A stretch of DNA of 64,000 nt from Malaya genurostris (taxonomy: Eukaryota; Arthropoda; Insecta; Diptera; Culicidae): NCBI RefSeq assembly GCF_030247185.1, contig NC_080572.1:183114866-183178865 (forward strand), given 5' to 3'. Position 1 is the stretch's first letter; each line of letters starts with the position of its first letter. This document shows, one piece after another, positions 44,216 through 56,329 of this stretch. Both the position numbers and the translations under genes were made by a program. The notes below the pieces were generated by a model that was not told where the DNA came from, searched no databases, and was given only the letters and a program-made list of their open reading frames with translations.

Positions 44216-45496
44216 TTAATCGTTTATTTTGATTTCCACCTGAAGATTCTTCACTTTTCCGACTGGTAATTCTCCGTTCGACACAGAAAACACTTCGCCA
44301 TGAATCTCCAGTATGCCGAGGGCAATTGAAGTATTTTTGCACAGCAAGTTAGCACCATCTTCAAGGTCAACAACGTATACCTTGTGATTAACGGACTTCG
44401 AACGAGTGGCGATATCAGTTTTGATTACTTTATGCACTCTAAGCTTGCCATTTCCATACACACGCAAAAACTTCCTTGGATTTGGTCGATTGTTTGCCGT
44501 ACATCCACGATTTTTCAATAATGACCACGTCTTGCGACTGATTACGTTGACGTGGGCACCCGAGTCCACAATCCAATCCAGCTTAACGCCGCCTATATAG
44601 CAAGTTACCTTATCGTGGCTCACACCAGTTGTATTTATTTGTTGCACATCGGTTTCGCTTCCTTCTACATCAGTCTCGCATTCACTGTCTTCCACAGGAG
44701 ATGATTCATCCGAATTGTCACGTATTTGCCAGATCTTCTTCTTGTGCTTCTTCATCATAGATCGTCGAGTTTCGGGTTTTGTTTTACACATTTTATGAAA
44801 ATGGCCAACTATATTACAACGGTCGCACGTTTTATCCTTTGCTGGGCATCGCTTGTCGCTCGCGAAGTGTCCCGTGTTTCCGCAGCGATAGCATACATCC
44901 TTTTTCGAAATTCTCGCCAGATTGACTTCAGTGTCATTGACCACGTTGGGACTTTTCATCTGTTCTCTGTTTCTCTGCACAGTTTCTATTATTCGTGCTT
45001 GTTCCAAAATATCGGCAACCGTCATAAGTTTTTTTCTTAGGATGACTTCTCGCAATTCTTCGGATCGACAATTATCAAAAATTTGCTCTGTAATACGCAT
45101 ATCAAGTGCTGCACCATATTCACACAGTCGACCTTGTTCCCGAAGTCGGGCAGTAAATTTCTCGACAGTCTCGGCGTCTTGCTGTTTGATGCTCCGAAAC
45201 AAAAACCGATCATAGGGAACGCTCGCAAATGGAGCGAAATGCTCATCTAGAATCCGGATAGCTTCTTTGTAAACATCCGATCCCGGAGGTGGGGGATTAT
45301 CGTTGCCTTCCGTGTCATAAAATATATCCTGAACTTCTTGTCCTGCATAGTGGAGTAAATACGCTTTCTTTCTCGATGGCAAGGCGATACAACTTACATC
45401 TAAGAATAGATCCAATGATCTTTTCCACTTTCTCCACCGTGTTCCAATCGATGAAGTATCCGATATGTCAAAAGGTTGCAGCGAAGGTTTTTCCAT
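44216..45496 (-). CDS. Ty3 Gag-nucleocapsid-protease
   Basis: 426 aa from the ATG at 45494-45496 (a longer reading would need a TTG). Order: capsid-like region (about 1-190), two CCHC knuckles CYRCGNTGHFASDKRC and CDRCNIVGHFHKMC (about 205-240), an acidic linker, and an aspartic protease with the active site DSGA in DWIVDSGAHVNVI (about 305). The frame ends at TAA exactly where related elements run on into RT. Confidence 0.92.
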   Translation of the reverse strand: MEKPSLQPFDISDTSSIGTRWRKWKRSLDLFLDVSCIALPSRKKAYLLHYAGQEVQDIFYDTEGNDNPPPPGSDVYKEAIRILDEHFAPFASVPYDRFLFRSIKQQDAETVEKFTARLREQGRLCEYGAALDMRITEQIFDNCRSEELREVILRKKLMTVADILEQARIIETVQRNREQMKSPNVVNDTEVNLARISKKDVCYRCGNTGHFASDKRCPAKDKTCDRCNIVGHFHKMCKTKPETRRSMMKKHKKKIWQIRDNSDESSPVEDSECETDVEGSETDVQQINTTGVSHDKVTCYIGGVKLDWIVDSGAHVNVISRKTWSLLKNRGCTANNRPNPRKFLRVYGNGKLRVHKVIKTDIATRSKSVNHKVYVVDLEDGANLLCKNTSIALGILEIHGEVFSVSNGELPVGKVKNLQVEIKIND

Positions 45497-45741
45497 ATTC
45501 AATTTTACGCAACTAAGGCGAGTTCACTGTTTTCGCTTCTTCTTTTTTTTTCGTATAGCACCGAACCCTGGGTGCTACGCTTCTACTTCGGATTTAATTC
45601 CACAGAAAACACGATTTTTTCCGCCGCTATCAGCTGAATATCGAATCTAATCGTACCGTTGAACCGAATTTAGTATTTCCTCACCGAATTTAATCGACTC
45701 TCCCCGAATTTAATCACAAATCCCAGCCAAAGTCGCCAAAA

Positions 45742-45833
45742 TGTTGGGATTAAATAAAACCACGTGTGTAAGTTGGGAGCTCACTTTATTAACTGACCGC
45801 ATATCCGTGTTGCTAGTATTACCAATCACAACA
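45742..45833 (-). repeat. 5' LTR of the Ty3 element
   Basis: 92 bp, the copy adjoining the primer-binding-site-like TGGCGAC (about 45730-45737 on the minus strand) and the gag leader. Promoter elements were not resolved. Confidence 0.95.
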
Positions 45834-45838
45834 GGCAT

Positions 45839-46733
45839 CATTACATCACTAGGTGGATTAAAACAGGTTTTTATGTTTTATTTTTATACTACCGGCCCTT
45901 ATTACCAGTGTGAAGTGGAAAATAAGTGGAGTGAACGTATCCCAATTGGGTTTCACACGATGACAATAAATGAACGGTAAATCGACTCCATCTTTGACGA
46001 TTATTGATGGTTTTTGTACCATGGAATACTGTGGAATGAAATAGAATATTGTAGAATAGAATAAAATAATAATTTGCCCGGGGCGCAACACTTGAAGGGG
46101 GCGGCAAAGTCATATTTGGGACCTATTTTTTTTTGCTCGTCGAAGATCTTTGCGGATTTCCGGATTTTTGTTTTTTGCTCACTAATCCAACGATGGGGGC
46201 GGCAAAACTCTTATTTTGCCCCGGGCGCCAAATTTCCTCGGTACGCCACTGGTGCCCTAGCACAAAATAAGTTTTATCCCTAAATGACTATCTGAGTCTG
46301 CCAGTATTAGCCGAAACTTTTTCGATCTGCACGTCAGGAAAGATTTAGCACTTCGGTGCTCAATACAAGTGTGTTGCAATAACTTTACGTCTGCTTAGCG
46401 GTTCAAATTGAACTGTTCAAGGTTGCAGTAAGCAGTTAAATTTGAACTGCTCTGCACTGACGAGTCTAAGACAAAACGTAAAGAAAGTAAATTAATACCT
46501 GCAGTTTACAGGTCTCGTAAGTTGAAGAACGTAAAGGTAGTAAAATTGGGTATGTGCCCTAGCACAAAATAAAGTTAATCCCTAAATGATTAATTTACTA
46601 TGTTTGAAAAATTGTATCATCTTTACATCTTTTTCTATGTATAGACAAACTTCTGAATTTGCAGTTTTTTCACTCATCACCCTGTAATTCTGAAAACAGA
46701 AGTCAGATCCATAACAAATTAAAAATATTTCTA
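45839..46733. repeat. Mixed dispersed repeats
   Basis: The Ty3 target repeat continues here (CACTAGGTGGATTAAAAC). At 46080-46252 is a G/C-rich block with GGGGGCGGCAAA twice and CGGTACGCCACTGG, resembling a hAT end read on the minus strand. GTGCCCTAGCACAAAATAA occurs twice as a direct repeat (46253 and 46553) and once inverted and diverged at about 47520. No gene. Confidence 0.5.
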
Positions 46734-47431
46734 CACGCTTAAAAATAGTTACTCAAAAATGAGTAAGATCTCACTCATCTACAGAAAAAGTGGAACAACT
46801 CTAATTTAGAGTAACTCCGAAATTACTCAAATTTGAGTTCTTCCACTGGAAACGATATTTGGGTAAAATCTACTCATTTACTGAGTAATACTTTATTCGT
46901 ACATGTACAAAAACAGAGTAACTATCACTCAAATTTTGTGTGAAATTTTATTTCACATATACCAAATTTGCAAAAAAATTGCTCCTTTTCTAAGTGTATT
47001 GTATTAAAATGTTAAATAATTGAACTCAATACTATATCAAGTGGTGGTCGCTTGGAGTAGTGTGTTATGCTCAGGCACCAATCATACACTTATTCCTCAT
47101 AAATGACATTCGTTTCCATTTTAAAGCACAACACGAAGCTGATCATTCCGGTTTTTGCAGACACAACACCGTTTGTGTTGATCGACTCACCCTCGAAGTA
47201 CGCGTCTCACTAACAAAAATTACAACCTGTTGCTACAAATGGTTATTGCAACTTTTAGACTTATCGCGAATGCGAATAGTAACTATAAAACGAGATTTTG
47301 CGTTAAACTCAAATTTAGAGTAGGAGTTACTCAATATCATTGATGATAACTACTCAATTTTTGACGTTTCCATGTATCATTTGAAAATGAGTAACTAGTA
47401 CTCAAATTTTGAGTAACTTTTTCTAAGCGTG
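46734..47431. mobile_element. TIR element, copy 2 (TA target), 698 bp
   Basis: Nearly identical to 37930-38637, same CACGCTTAAAAATAG start and TTTCTAAGCGTG end, flanked by TA (46732-46733, 47432-47433). It lies within an inverted fragment of the GATGGCTGAACCGAT repeat. It differs from copy 1 by a few substitutions and a small deletion near 47108. Confidence 0.88.
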
Positions 47432-48074
47432 TATGGGACAATAATGCCTTTCATTTGAGCCTAAGTTTGTTGAAATCGAATCATTTCCTAAGCAACTCTT
47501 ATTATCATTAAGGGGTTATCCTATGTTTGTGCTTAGGGCACATAACCGTGTTTACTTTTCTTTAAGTTTCGTCGTAAACTCGTCGGTGCTGCTACAGTTT
47601 ATATTGGACTGTTATGGCACCTAGCAGTCCATCATAAACCGCTTAGCTGATGTAAAGTTGCTCAGCGGACCCAAATTTTCATAATGTGAATTCTGTAGTT
47701 TTTCGCTGACTAGAAAAAATCTCAAAAGTAGCTAATAAAAAGTTTGACACTCTCCCGAAGAAATCGTTTACTTCGAGTACAACTGATGGAACTGTCGACT
47801 AAATCGACTTATTCAACTGATTGCGTTGAATCGTGGAACCGATTTAATACACTGAAAGATTAAATAATGAAACCCGGTTCAATTCATAGATTGTGAAATA
47901 TTTCGGTGATCGATTTCGTAGGTCATAGAATGAAACAACTCAGCAGATACAGTATCTTCTACTGAACACTTTCGTAATCAAAGTGTCTAACAGTAGAACG
48001 CATTGGCCTCAAACATGTGCTTCAAAAGTAAATTTGAATACGCACTTACTTGTGGTGTGAAAAGAATCCGTCAT

Positions 48075-48267
48075 GCCCCGTTTACACTTCTGCTGGCTGC
48101 CAGCATACTGGTGTCAGTGTACTGCCCTCTTAGGAAAAAAACGTTCAACGGTGGTCCTTCGTTGGTCTAATACTTTGGATCATTGGACCACAGTTGAACG
48201 TTTTTTCCTAAGAGAGCAGTACACTGACACCAGCATGCTGGCAGCCAGCAGAAGTGTAAACGGGGCA
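48075..48267. mobile_element. Foldback MITE, 193 bp, TCA target duplication
   Basis: The arms TGCCCCGTTTACACTTCTGC and their complement run inwards for about 75 bp with few mismatches, leaving a short centre. TCA lies immediately outside both ends (48072-48074, 48268-48270). Non-coding; transcripts would form a long hairpin. Confidence 0.88.
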
Positions 48268-48778
48268 TCACTGCAGATAATCAGTTATTTTGGGCAGGCA
48301 GTAGATCTATTAATAATGTTTTGTATATGATGATTTTAGTGTATCGTTTTTCGAAGCATATTGATCACCAGATGTTTCCGTGTGATCCAACCTGTTTCCC
48401 AACGCGCGATGAATGAGTCGATAGTTATTGTTTTTTTTTTCAAGCTGAATCAAACAGACAAACAATATTTTGAAATTGAAAATTACTGCACAGTTAATTA
48501 TTTTTCAAGCTACCGCTCTATTTGTTCAGATATGCAAATGGCTTAACTAATTTCTACAAAATAATGACTCATTTGAAAGCTACTCTTAGGGTGTGAATCA
48601 AATTCTGTATCAATTGGCTGTCATTTCCGGTTCAGGAGATATAATGGTATAAGTGACGTACTAGACAAAACGAACTTTTTTCTGTCCGCTCAGTTTTCTG
48701 GACGATGACCAAACAGCTTAGGTTCTTTTGAATTCAGGAATGTTGTACAATATGCAATATCTCGGTTAATTTTTAAAA

Positions 48779-48997
48779 AGGGCGTATAAGCAAGTGACAG
48801 ATTCTCTTTGTTTACTTTCTCTTCTATTAATTATCAAGCGGTTTCCACGTTTATCACTCAACTCTTTGCATGAAATGATACTCGAAAGTTTCGACTTTCA
48901 AACAGAATAGTGATATCAAAAAAAATCTTTTTAATTACATCACAATAATCGAAAGAGAGAGTGATTAAAAAGAAAATGTCACTTGCTTATACGCCCT
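48779..48997. mobile_element. TIR MITE (copy 3), 219 bp
   Basis: AGGGCGTATAAGCAAGTGAC at the left is matched by the complement at the right (GTCACTTGCTTATACGCCCT minus one base), followed inwards by matching TTTACTTTCTCTT-type arms. It is the best preserved copy of the family also found at 415-660 and 8610-8995. The target duplication is unclear. Confidence 0.75.
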
Positions 48998-48999
48998 AA

Positions 49000-51900
49000 T
49001 GAAAAATCAACCAAGATATAAGCACTGAAGCACGCTTTTGTGAACTACCCAATTCTTGTATGAATTTGTGTCAAAAACCAGTCCAAATTCGTGTCAGAAC
49101 TTATTTTAATACAAAAATTTATGATTTATGATTTATGTAGACTGTTTTCTTGAAAGGCATTACAACACCACTAGGTGGATTAAGAAGAGACTTCACAGTC
49201 TACCTTTGATGCCATTTTTCATCACTAAAACAGTTCTGCAACGCACTGAAAAGCTGGCGGTTTTCCCGGAGAACGACCTATTACGGTTAAAACCGGTTAC
49301 ATAAACGATATATAGTAATAATTATAATAATAATAACTAATATAATAATGATAATTAGATGGTACCAAGGCCGGACTATATCGTAGATGCCTAAAAACTT
49401 CTCAACTATGATTCCTGAGTTTCTGACGAGCCACTATATATGTGTGCGAACTGGTGTTGTCCTGATGGAACGCGACACCTTTCCTGTTGGCCTATCCGTT
49501 GACATAGATCCAAGTTTAGTGTTTGATCATATGAAAACAACCCGTAATAAATTATCACTTTCCAGTCCTAGCAAATGCACAGGACCGTTGTCCTGGTTTG
49601 GTCACCGTTTGAATGGCTTCGCATTGCTTTCACATAATGTTGTCGTATGTGACCTATTTTTTTCATTTTCGAAACCCCGGAGACCATTCGACTCAACTCG
49701 AAGAGATAGGAAAATATATGTGTGTGACCCTTTCTACACTTTACCAATTTTACGGTTGTTCTGCGTTTCAGTATAAAATGCTATGTAACATGTCATCTAA
49801 CTTAAAATGTTAGACACTGATGAATCGAAAAGTAAACGTGAAAATAAGTGAAATTTCATCTTTCCCTTTTGAACCAAAAATTAGAATAGAAATAGCAAAT
49901 CTCATTCTAATTTTTATTCAAATGATGCTTTGGATAGAAATTTATACTCTGCCGAAAATCTTTCAATAAACAAAACGAAAAGAGTTTCTAGGAAATGATG
50001 CTAACATTAGAATTATGAGTAACACTCTGTAAGGCGTGGTAACTTCACAATTTACATGTGGTGATCTTATTGTATGTTCTCCTCGCTCCCTAGTCATGCT
50101 TTGTTTATTATTGTTTTCCTATTCTTTACATTTCTGTTACTAAAAATCACGCTCACGCATGTGTATCAGATTCAATATCAACAGCTGTCTACGGTACCGG
50201 TCAATGAAATGACGTTAATTGATCACAAAGGAAAGCAAGGCTAGATGGTTGGGAAATTTTTGGGAGTTTACTTCCAAGATGGTTGAGAGACAAGCATTAT
50301 ATCTCTGTAACTTTCAAAAGGGCCTATCATACGATATGCCCTAATCACATGTCGGTACAGAATTGTTTTAATTCAACATAATTACTTGGTGGAATGAAAA
50401 TGCGCTGCAATCGTATTAAATACCCTACCCATTTATATGGAGGCACGTATATCAAATAGAAAAACCTGTTTGAATCCTCCTAGTGGTCGTATCGTATGCT
50501 GTTCAGTATCGACATTTAACCAACGCTTCGAAAATCGATAAATACAGAAAACGATACACCACGATTTTCACCTGTTGGTGCTTGTATCTATAGTTTCAAT
50601 TTACAAAGAGTTTCTAGAGTGGAAAAACTTCATATTTTATCCTATTTTTGACTCTCATTTTGGCCAAACTTTACAGATTTCCAAAATTTCGAAGAAAGAA
50701 TGATAGTTATAATTCGACTAAATTTACTTATAAATGATATTTTAGTTTCGTCTTGGCGTAGGGAAACGAGTGACGTTGGCATTGATACACTCTTTTGTTG
50801 AAGAGAAGGACGAAAATGCTTCCTCTTTCGTTTGTTTTGATTACAAACATTTATGAATGTTTCGCTTGATAAAAACAGTGTTTAGATTAACTAATGAATA
50901 CCAATATACTAATATGACATTCGAAATGTATTAGGTACTATGTATTGTGGATGCCACGGCGAAGAAAAACTTATGTATATTGCCTATGAAATAAACGTAT
51001 TTATGAGAAAAAAATTTATGAATGAGACAGTAACAAAAACGAAGATGAGACTGTTAGATTGTATTCTTTAATTGAAAATACGTGACAATTAAAAGCTCTG
51101 TTAGTAACTATTGATGAGACCTGGATCAGTTACAAACAATTATTATTACAGATTATTAAATTTTGCAATATATAAAACATTTTTATAACGGGATTGGACA
51201 GGTTAAAGCAAATGAAAAGTAGGTTTAATTTTTCTTTCGAATGTTGTGACACGATCACAAACATTTTCCGTACTATTCTAATAATAACCCATATTCGAAA
51301 GTGGTAAAGTATAGCACATTTCACATTGTAGTAAATTAGTTTAAAAATTTTAGTAATTTAGTTAAGGAGTATGAACGATAACGGAGACGAATGACGGGGA
51401 TAACAGAAAAAAAAGAGTTATGTCATAAGATATTTTTTATCAAATTATCAAATATTTATTCCAGTTGCCAAAATATTGGGAGGTCATGGCCAATCCAACA
51501 AATCTTTTGGAGGGACAAAACTGCTTTGCTTTGCAAAAAATTACACTATTACTGAGTTTACTGACACACGATTACTGATCCAAATATTTGATATATTGTA
51601 TAGAACATTGTATTCTTGAGTTTATTTTAGATAGTATTATTAGTAAAATTCGACCAAAATATATGCAATCTTCTACTGAGTCGGTTCACTGTTATACTGT
51701 TTTTTGAAGTCAAAAATGCATTTATTTTGAAATTAAAAGGATTTAAAGATTAATCAAAGTATCGTCCATCGCTAGTAAGTACTTTTTCCCATCACTCTGA
51801 CAGTTTTGGAATTTCATCACGAAAAAAAATCAAGTTTGAAGCCAATTTCGGATTCTATAAAAATCTCAATCTTAGTAATATAAAGAACTATAAAGGACGA

Positions 51901-52440
51901 AACTGTCATTCCATTTGTTTACGTAAGTTTCGCCCTTCGTGTTCCATGCCAACAAACAGGGCGATACTTCAATTGCTAGTAAGAAAGGGCGTGACTTTTT
52001 TTCTTTATTTTAGATAGTTTCCGAGCCTTTTACTACTAGAAATAGTAAATGAGACGATAAAATTACCCGCAGATTTGTCTAAGTAGCGAAAACCAGCCAA
52101 TTTCACAAAAAATGCGCAAGGGCGTTTCTTTATATTTCACACAGGAAGCATAAAAGTAAACAAATCGAAAAAGGGCGAAACTCTTTTTTGTTGATTTTTT
52201 CAGTGGATATAGAAGGAAAGTGGTAAAATTTGCATGGCTTTTGAAGATAAACTAACAATTCATCGACTAATCATAAATTGATCTGAAAATATACGATAAT
52301 TTCCAATTACGATTTGAAACCAAAGTCGAAACATTCATCGCTGTTTTTCTTAATTTGCTGTCAATGTTAGATTCGCCTTTCTTTGAAATAAATATTGTTC
52401 TTTATTGAAATAGTACTAAAAGAAAAAAAATCTGTTTTGA
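49000..52440. other. Intergenic, no gene recognised
   Basis: A motif AAGGCATTACAACACCACTA (49155) marks a dispersed repeat. An (ATA)n-rich stretch is at 49318-49350. A 129-codon frame at 49387-49776 has no recognisable domain. At 51895-52195 inverted GTTTCGCCCTT/AAGGGCGAAAC blocks with nearby TTTGTTTAC suggest a further MITE. Nothing else could be supported. Confidence 0.4.
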
Positions 52441-52449
52441 TATGGCAAA

Positions 52450-53062
52450 TCAGGGATTGCTTTTCGTATCAAAGAACGCTCTCTACCAACTCTTCACACG
52501 ATTCAATCAGTGCCATCAAAGAGAAACGGATATCATCGCTGCAACATATAACTGGCAGCGTTCATTTAACATGGAATGGGCACTAGTGCGAGAGCGAATT
52601 TCTCTCGATGACCTATCTGAGCATCACGAGTTAGCACGCTGCTGTGGGGATTCTCTCTGAAGCAACAAACGGTAGCTTATTCTCGCTTCGCGATCCGATT
52701 CTATATGGGCAGTTGATAATTGCGATAGACTCATTGTACTTTTGCCCCGTTTATTCTAACTATGTGCATATAACCTTTGTATAAGTTGTTCATATTAAAA
52801 TGTATTTGAATGTTCCACACAAGGGTTTTGAAATATTGCGACCTAGTATGAGAATCATCAAGTCGAATCATCGATTCCATACATACGATACGATTCATAC
52901 TTAGAGTATGAAGTGGAGCGAAGAAATGTAGAAAAATTCTCTCACGGTTCATGCATTGAGAGACACGAGTTCTCGTAGCATCTTCTACCGGATTGAAAAT
53001 GTTGTATACAATATAGAAAATATCGAGCAGCTTCTGTCAAATTATCGGCAATCACCAACACA
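52450..53062. repeat. Dispersed repeat, copy 2 (empty site for the mariner)
   Basis: Aligns with 17985-18322 plus 19250-19625. At the position corresponding to the mariner insertion it reads CTTTGTATAAGTTG (about 52792-52805) with a single TA, the preinsertion state. It lacks about 70-100 bp present in copy 1 before GAGTATGAAGTGGAGCGAAG. Confidence 0.8.
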
Positions 53063-54890
53063 ATATTGCTGCTTGAAACTAGAAAACATGGTCATTATTT
53101 TTTTCAGTGGATTTGTTTGTTTCAATCAATGTTTAAAAAAATAACAAAAATTTTACTTTTGCTTTCCTGTCAATCTTTTAACAAACAATTTCACAGTAAG
53201 TTCAATTAGAAAAAACGTGCTTAATCCACCTATCAGTGAGATGATACCTTTTTTTTATCAATCCGCATATTTTTTGCATGGATATTCTTCGGTGTTTTAG
53301 TTCTCATGACATTATTTTAATTATCGTCGTTTTAAACGGCTAATTGAGATTTTAATCACGCATTACCCTGTAATGCCGAAACTGCAAATCGTATCGAATT
53401 TCAATCTTAACGTATGACAATCGATTGAACATTCCATGAGATGTCGAAGTAAGTTCCACTTTAGAGTTTACGGTAATTTAAGGTACTTCCAGAGCCGGTA
53501 TTCAGGAACCAGCATAACCCAAACCAATTCGTATGGCCATATGACGAATAAATTGCAATAGCTTTGAGTCCAACTTTCAAGCTTTTCGGGATTATCATCT
53601 TCTATATCGGTTTGAATTTTAAAAATTCATCCTCCTGTAATTCCAGAATCGGAAGTCAGCATTGAATAAAATTAATTAATTTTGTGTGGGACTATAAATT
53701 TATTTTAATTTGAATTTTTTTCTGAAATTCGATTTGGCTTTATTTGAGAAAACGATTGAGCTTTGAGAAACGATTCGATACTGGAGCCGGAATTCGAAAA
53801 TCGAATGAATACCACTAAAACTGAAATAAGTTTATTTGGTTGTCGACTATTCAAATCAGCAAATCTTAGATGATTCTTAGATATCATTTGAATCTTAGAT
53901 CGGTTCAGCCATCTACGAGGAAAATAAGTTACTCAATTTTAATTTCGTTTCACATATCATCCTGTAGTTCCGGAACCAGAAGTCGGATCCAAACATAATT
54001 CAGGAACCTTGTTTAGGAGCATACGAATTTTCATATGAATCTGAGTTTGTAGAAAACGGTTGAGTCATCTTCGAAAATAAGGTAAAAAATTGAGTGAAAT
54101 TATTTGTTACATACGCATTTGCTGATCTCGACGAACTGATTCAAATGGTATATGGGTGTTTTGTTCTTCCAGCATTCATTGCTGTAAGCAGTTTAAATCA
54201 ATATAATTATGAAATTGTTCAGAATTCGGAAGTACTGCCATCTTTCCAATATGTCATATTCGAACGATTATGTTGCCAAAAACGAACCGTGCTAAAATTG
54301 GTCCGAGGCAAAATGTCATGAAAAATAATGCTGTTCCCAGTATTTTTGGTACTTAGAAACTATTGTATGTAACAGTATAAAAAATCGTGTTTTACGTTGC
54401 TCCCAAGCCTTTCTTTGCCATACAGCGCTCAGAACTTCTACTGCTGGAATATGGGGAAAAAGTCGCTTACACAAAACATTCGATATCTCCGTTAAAAATG
54501 GACGGATTTTAACAATCTATGGCTTGTTGGATAGCTATTACCGTGCGGAATCTAAGTCTGAAAACATATTCTGTTTTCAAGGTCAATTGTGACAGATACT
54601 GTCAAAAAACTGAAAATTTTGACATAAAACTTCGTATAACTCAAAAAGTAAACATCCGATCGCAAAACCATTCAATAGCGTTCTGGGTGACGGGGAGACC
54701 TTTCATTTGCGTTTGATCAAAATCGGTCCAGCCATCTCTGAGTTCTCGACCTCTTAGTTGACAACACACATACAGACACACACACACATACACACACACA
54801 CAGACATTTGCTCAGTTCGTCGAGCTGAATCGATTGGTATATGACATTCGGCCCTCCGGGCCTCGGAAAATTTTTCGAAAGTTTGAGCGA
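53063..54890 (-). repeat. Inverted, decayed copies of the GATGGCTGAACCGAT family
   Basis: Minus-strand landmarks at 53900-54080 (GTTCAGCCATCTACGAG, GTTCCGGAACCAGAAGTCGG) and at 54700-54870 (GTCCAGCCATCTCTGAG, the CA-rich run complementary to TGTGTGTATG, TCAGTTCGTCGAGCTGAA, GGCCCTCCGGGCC). At 53214 a copy of CGTGCTTAATCCACCT is the inverted partner of 26018. No coding region. Confidence 0.6.
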
Positions 54891-55960
54891 ATTCTACACC
54901 TATTTTTTATATATATAAAAAAAGGTAAAAAAGCATAGTAATTTTGATAAAAGTTTTAGTTCGAAGGTTTTTACTGATACTTCCAGATTTCAAAACATTT
55001 GTCGCTTCAAATATTTTGAGCTTGAGCTTTGAGCTCCACACGGCAGAGCTAATAGGTACTATCAATCTCCTAGTGGACCCCAGGCCCTCATTTGTCGCTT
55101 CAAATATTTTCACGATATGAGGGTATAGCAGAATCGAATCATCATTCATTTTATAAGAACCAATATTTTGATTCAAATCAAACAAAGAACATTGTTTATG
55201 TAGTAGGAAGAAATTAGTTCAAAACTAATTCTAGCTATTCTAGCTAGAAGCCATCATATATCAAATTTAAAAATTTACTAACTGTTTTGTTATTATAAGC
55301 ATACTCCATTTCTCTGCGTACATATGATGGCTACAGGTTGAAGAATATTTTTCAAAAACTGTACTGTATAAAAATTTCTGAGAAGAGATCAAAATAGCAT
55401 CAATTATTACGAAAGAATCTAATTTTCAATGTCGCTAAACTAGATTAAGATTTTAGTTTAGTGCATCTTGCTTCATCTTTATTTTTTGTATTTATAATCG
55501 GATACGTACAGTTCTTCCCGGTCTTTTCTTGCATATAACTAATGAAGCTACTTTCCTTAGATGAAAGTGAGGATAATTTGATCCAAAATTCGGCCTGAGA
55601 AACCTATGACCTTCGTATGAATTCAAGAACAGCATCAGGTACCTCGCAAAGCATTCATTTTTGTATATTGTAGATGTGATGATTGCCTGATTTTATTTCC
55701 ACATCCACGAATCGCCTGCCATACAAGATAACTTCTCCACGAATTTAGAGACAGGTTATAATTTATGATGGGATATCCAACTAGAGCTTCAACACTGAAA
55801 ATTCCAAACAGATTCTAATAACAACATACACTTTTTCAGAACGTGTTTGATAACCGTCTTGCCCCACACTCCGCCGGGAATGTTTTCAATACCAACAACG
55901 AATAAATGAATAACGCTGAGCTAAGCGCATAACATACTGCAGGTCTTCAGTACAATTCCC
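54891..55960. other. Intergenic, no gene recognised
   Basis: A TATATATA inverted block at 54903-54925 and a LINE-tail fragment at 55030-55090 (CACACGGCAGAGCTAATAG, shared with 26620). No frame, RNA gene or element boundary otherwise recognised. Confidence 0.4.
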
Positions 55961-56103
55961 AGACATGCAACAGTCTGACCTTTGTGCAACAGACTGGGCG
56001 GCCGGTTCGTTGGTAGTAAACCGAGGTGTGGAGAAACTACTAAACTCTTTTCGATCGCTCTCTCACTCACCGCTCATATTTCGGAGATTTACGGCGTGGC
56101 GTC

Positions 56104-56329
56104 TTTCAGTTTGTTCTTACTGCCGAAAGGTGTTAGGTGCTGTCGTCTGGAGAATTGGTGCTCAGTGTTGATCGTTTCTGTTTTCGATTTTTAATGTCTA
56201 GTCTATTCCGGTGCTCGTGAGCAAGGCCACAAATTGTAACCAATATCATCAGTAGAGATTAAAGTTTCTGTATCTGTATCAGCAATCAGTTAACACGAGT
56301 TGAACTAATGTATACGCATACAGAACACG
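56104..56329 (+). promoter_or_regulatory. Candidate promoter and 5' leader exon of the coiled-coil gene
   Basis: A locally GC-richer block precedes a TTCAGTTTG initiator-like site (56106-56114). The sequence ends at ACACG|GTGAGT (donor at 56330), and an acceptor TATCTTATAG lies at 56833-56842, 47 bp before the ATG of the long frame. A leader exon joined to the coding exon is therefore plausible; an upstream ATG at 56309 would run into a stop after splicing. Confidence 0.4.

Larger units (their letters stand above)
41382..45833 (-). mobile_element. Full-length Ty3/gypsy retrotransposon, Mag-like, identical LTRs
   Basis: Two 92-bp LTRs (41382-41473 and 45742-45833) appear identical by eye and bound gag and pol on the minus strand. 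GGCAT flanks both sides (41377-41381, 45834-45838), a 5-bp target duplication. LTR ends are TGTTG...CAACA and the sense LTR contains AATAAA. Just inside the 5' LTR (right side) is a TGGCGAC primer-binding-site start; before the 3' LTR a purine-rich AAGGAAGA. Very short LTRs and 4.45 kb length resemble the Mag lineage. No env frame. Confidence 0.95.

Noticed and set aside
46080..46252. Possible second hAT element (CCAGTGGCGTACCG end on the minus strand)
   Set aside because: Only one end is plausible; no opposite end or 8-bp duplication could be found.
49387..49776. 129-codon open frame
   Set aside because: No recognisable domain, and it runs through an AT-rich repeat border; insufficient support.
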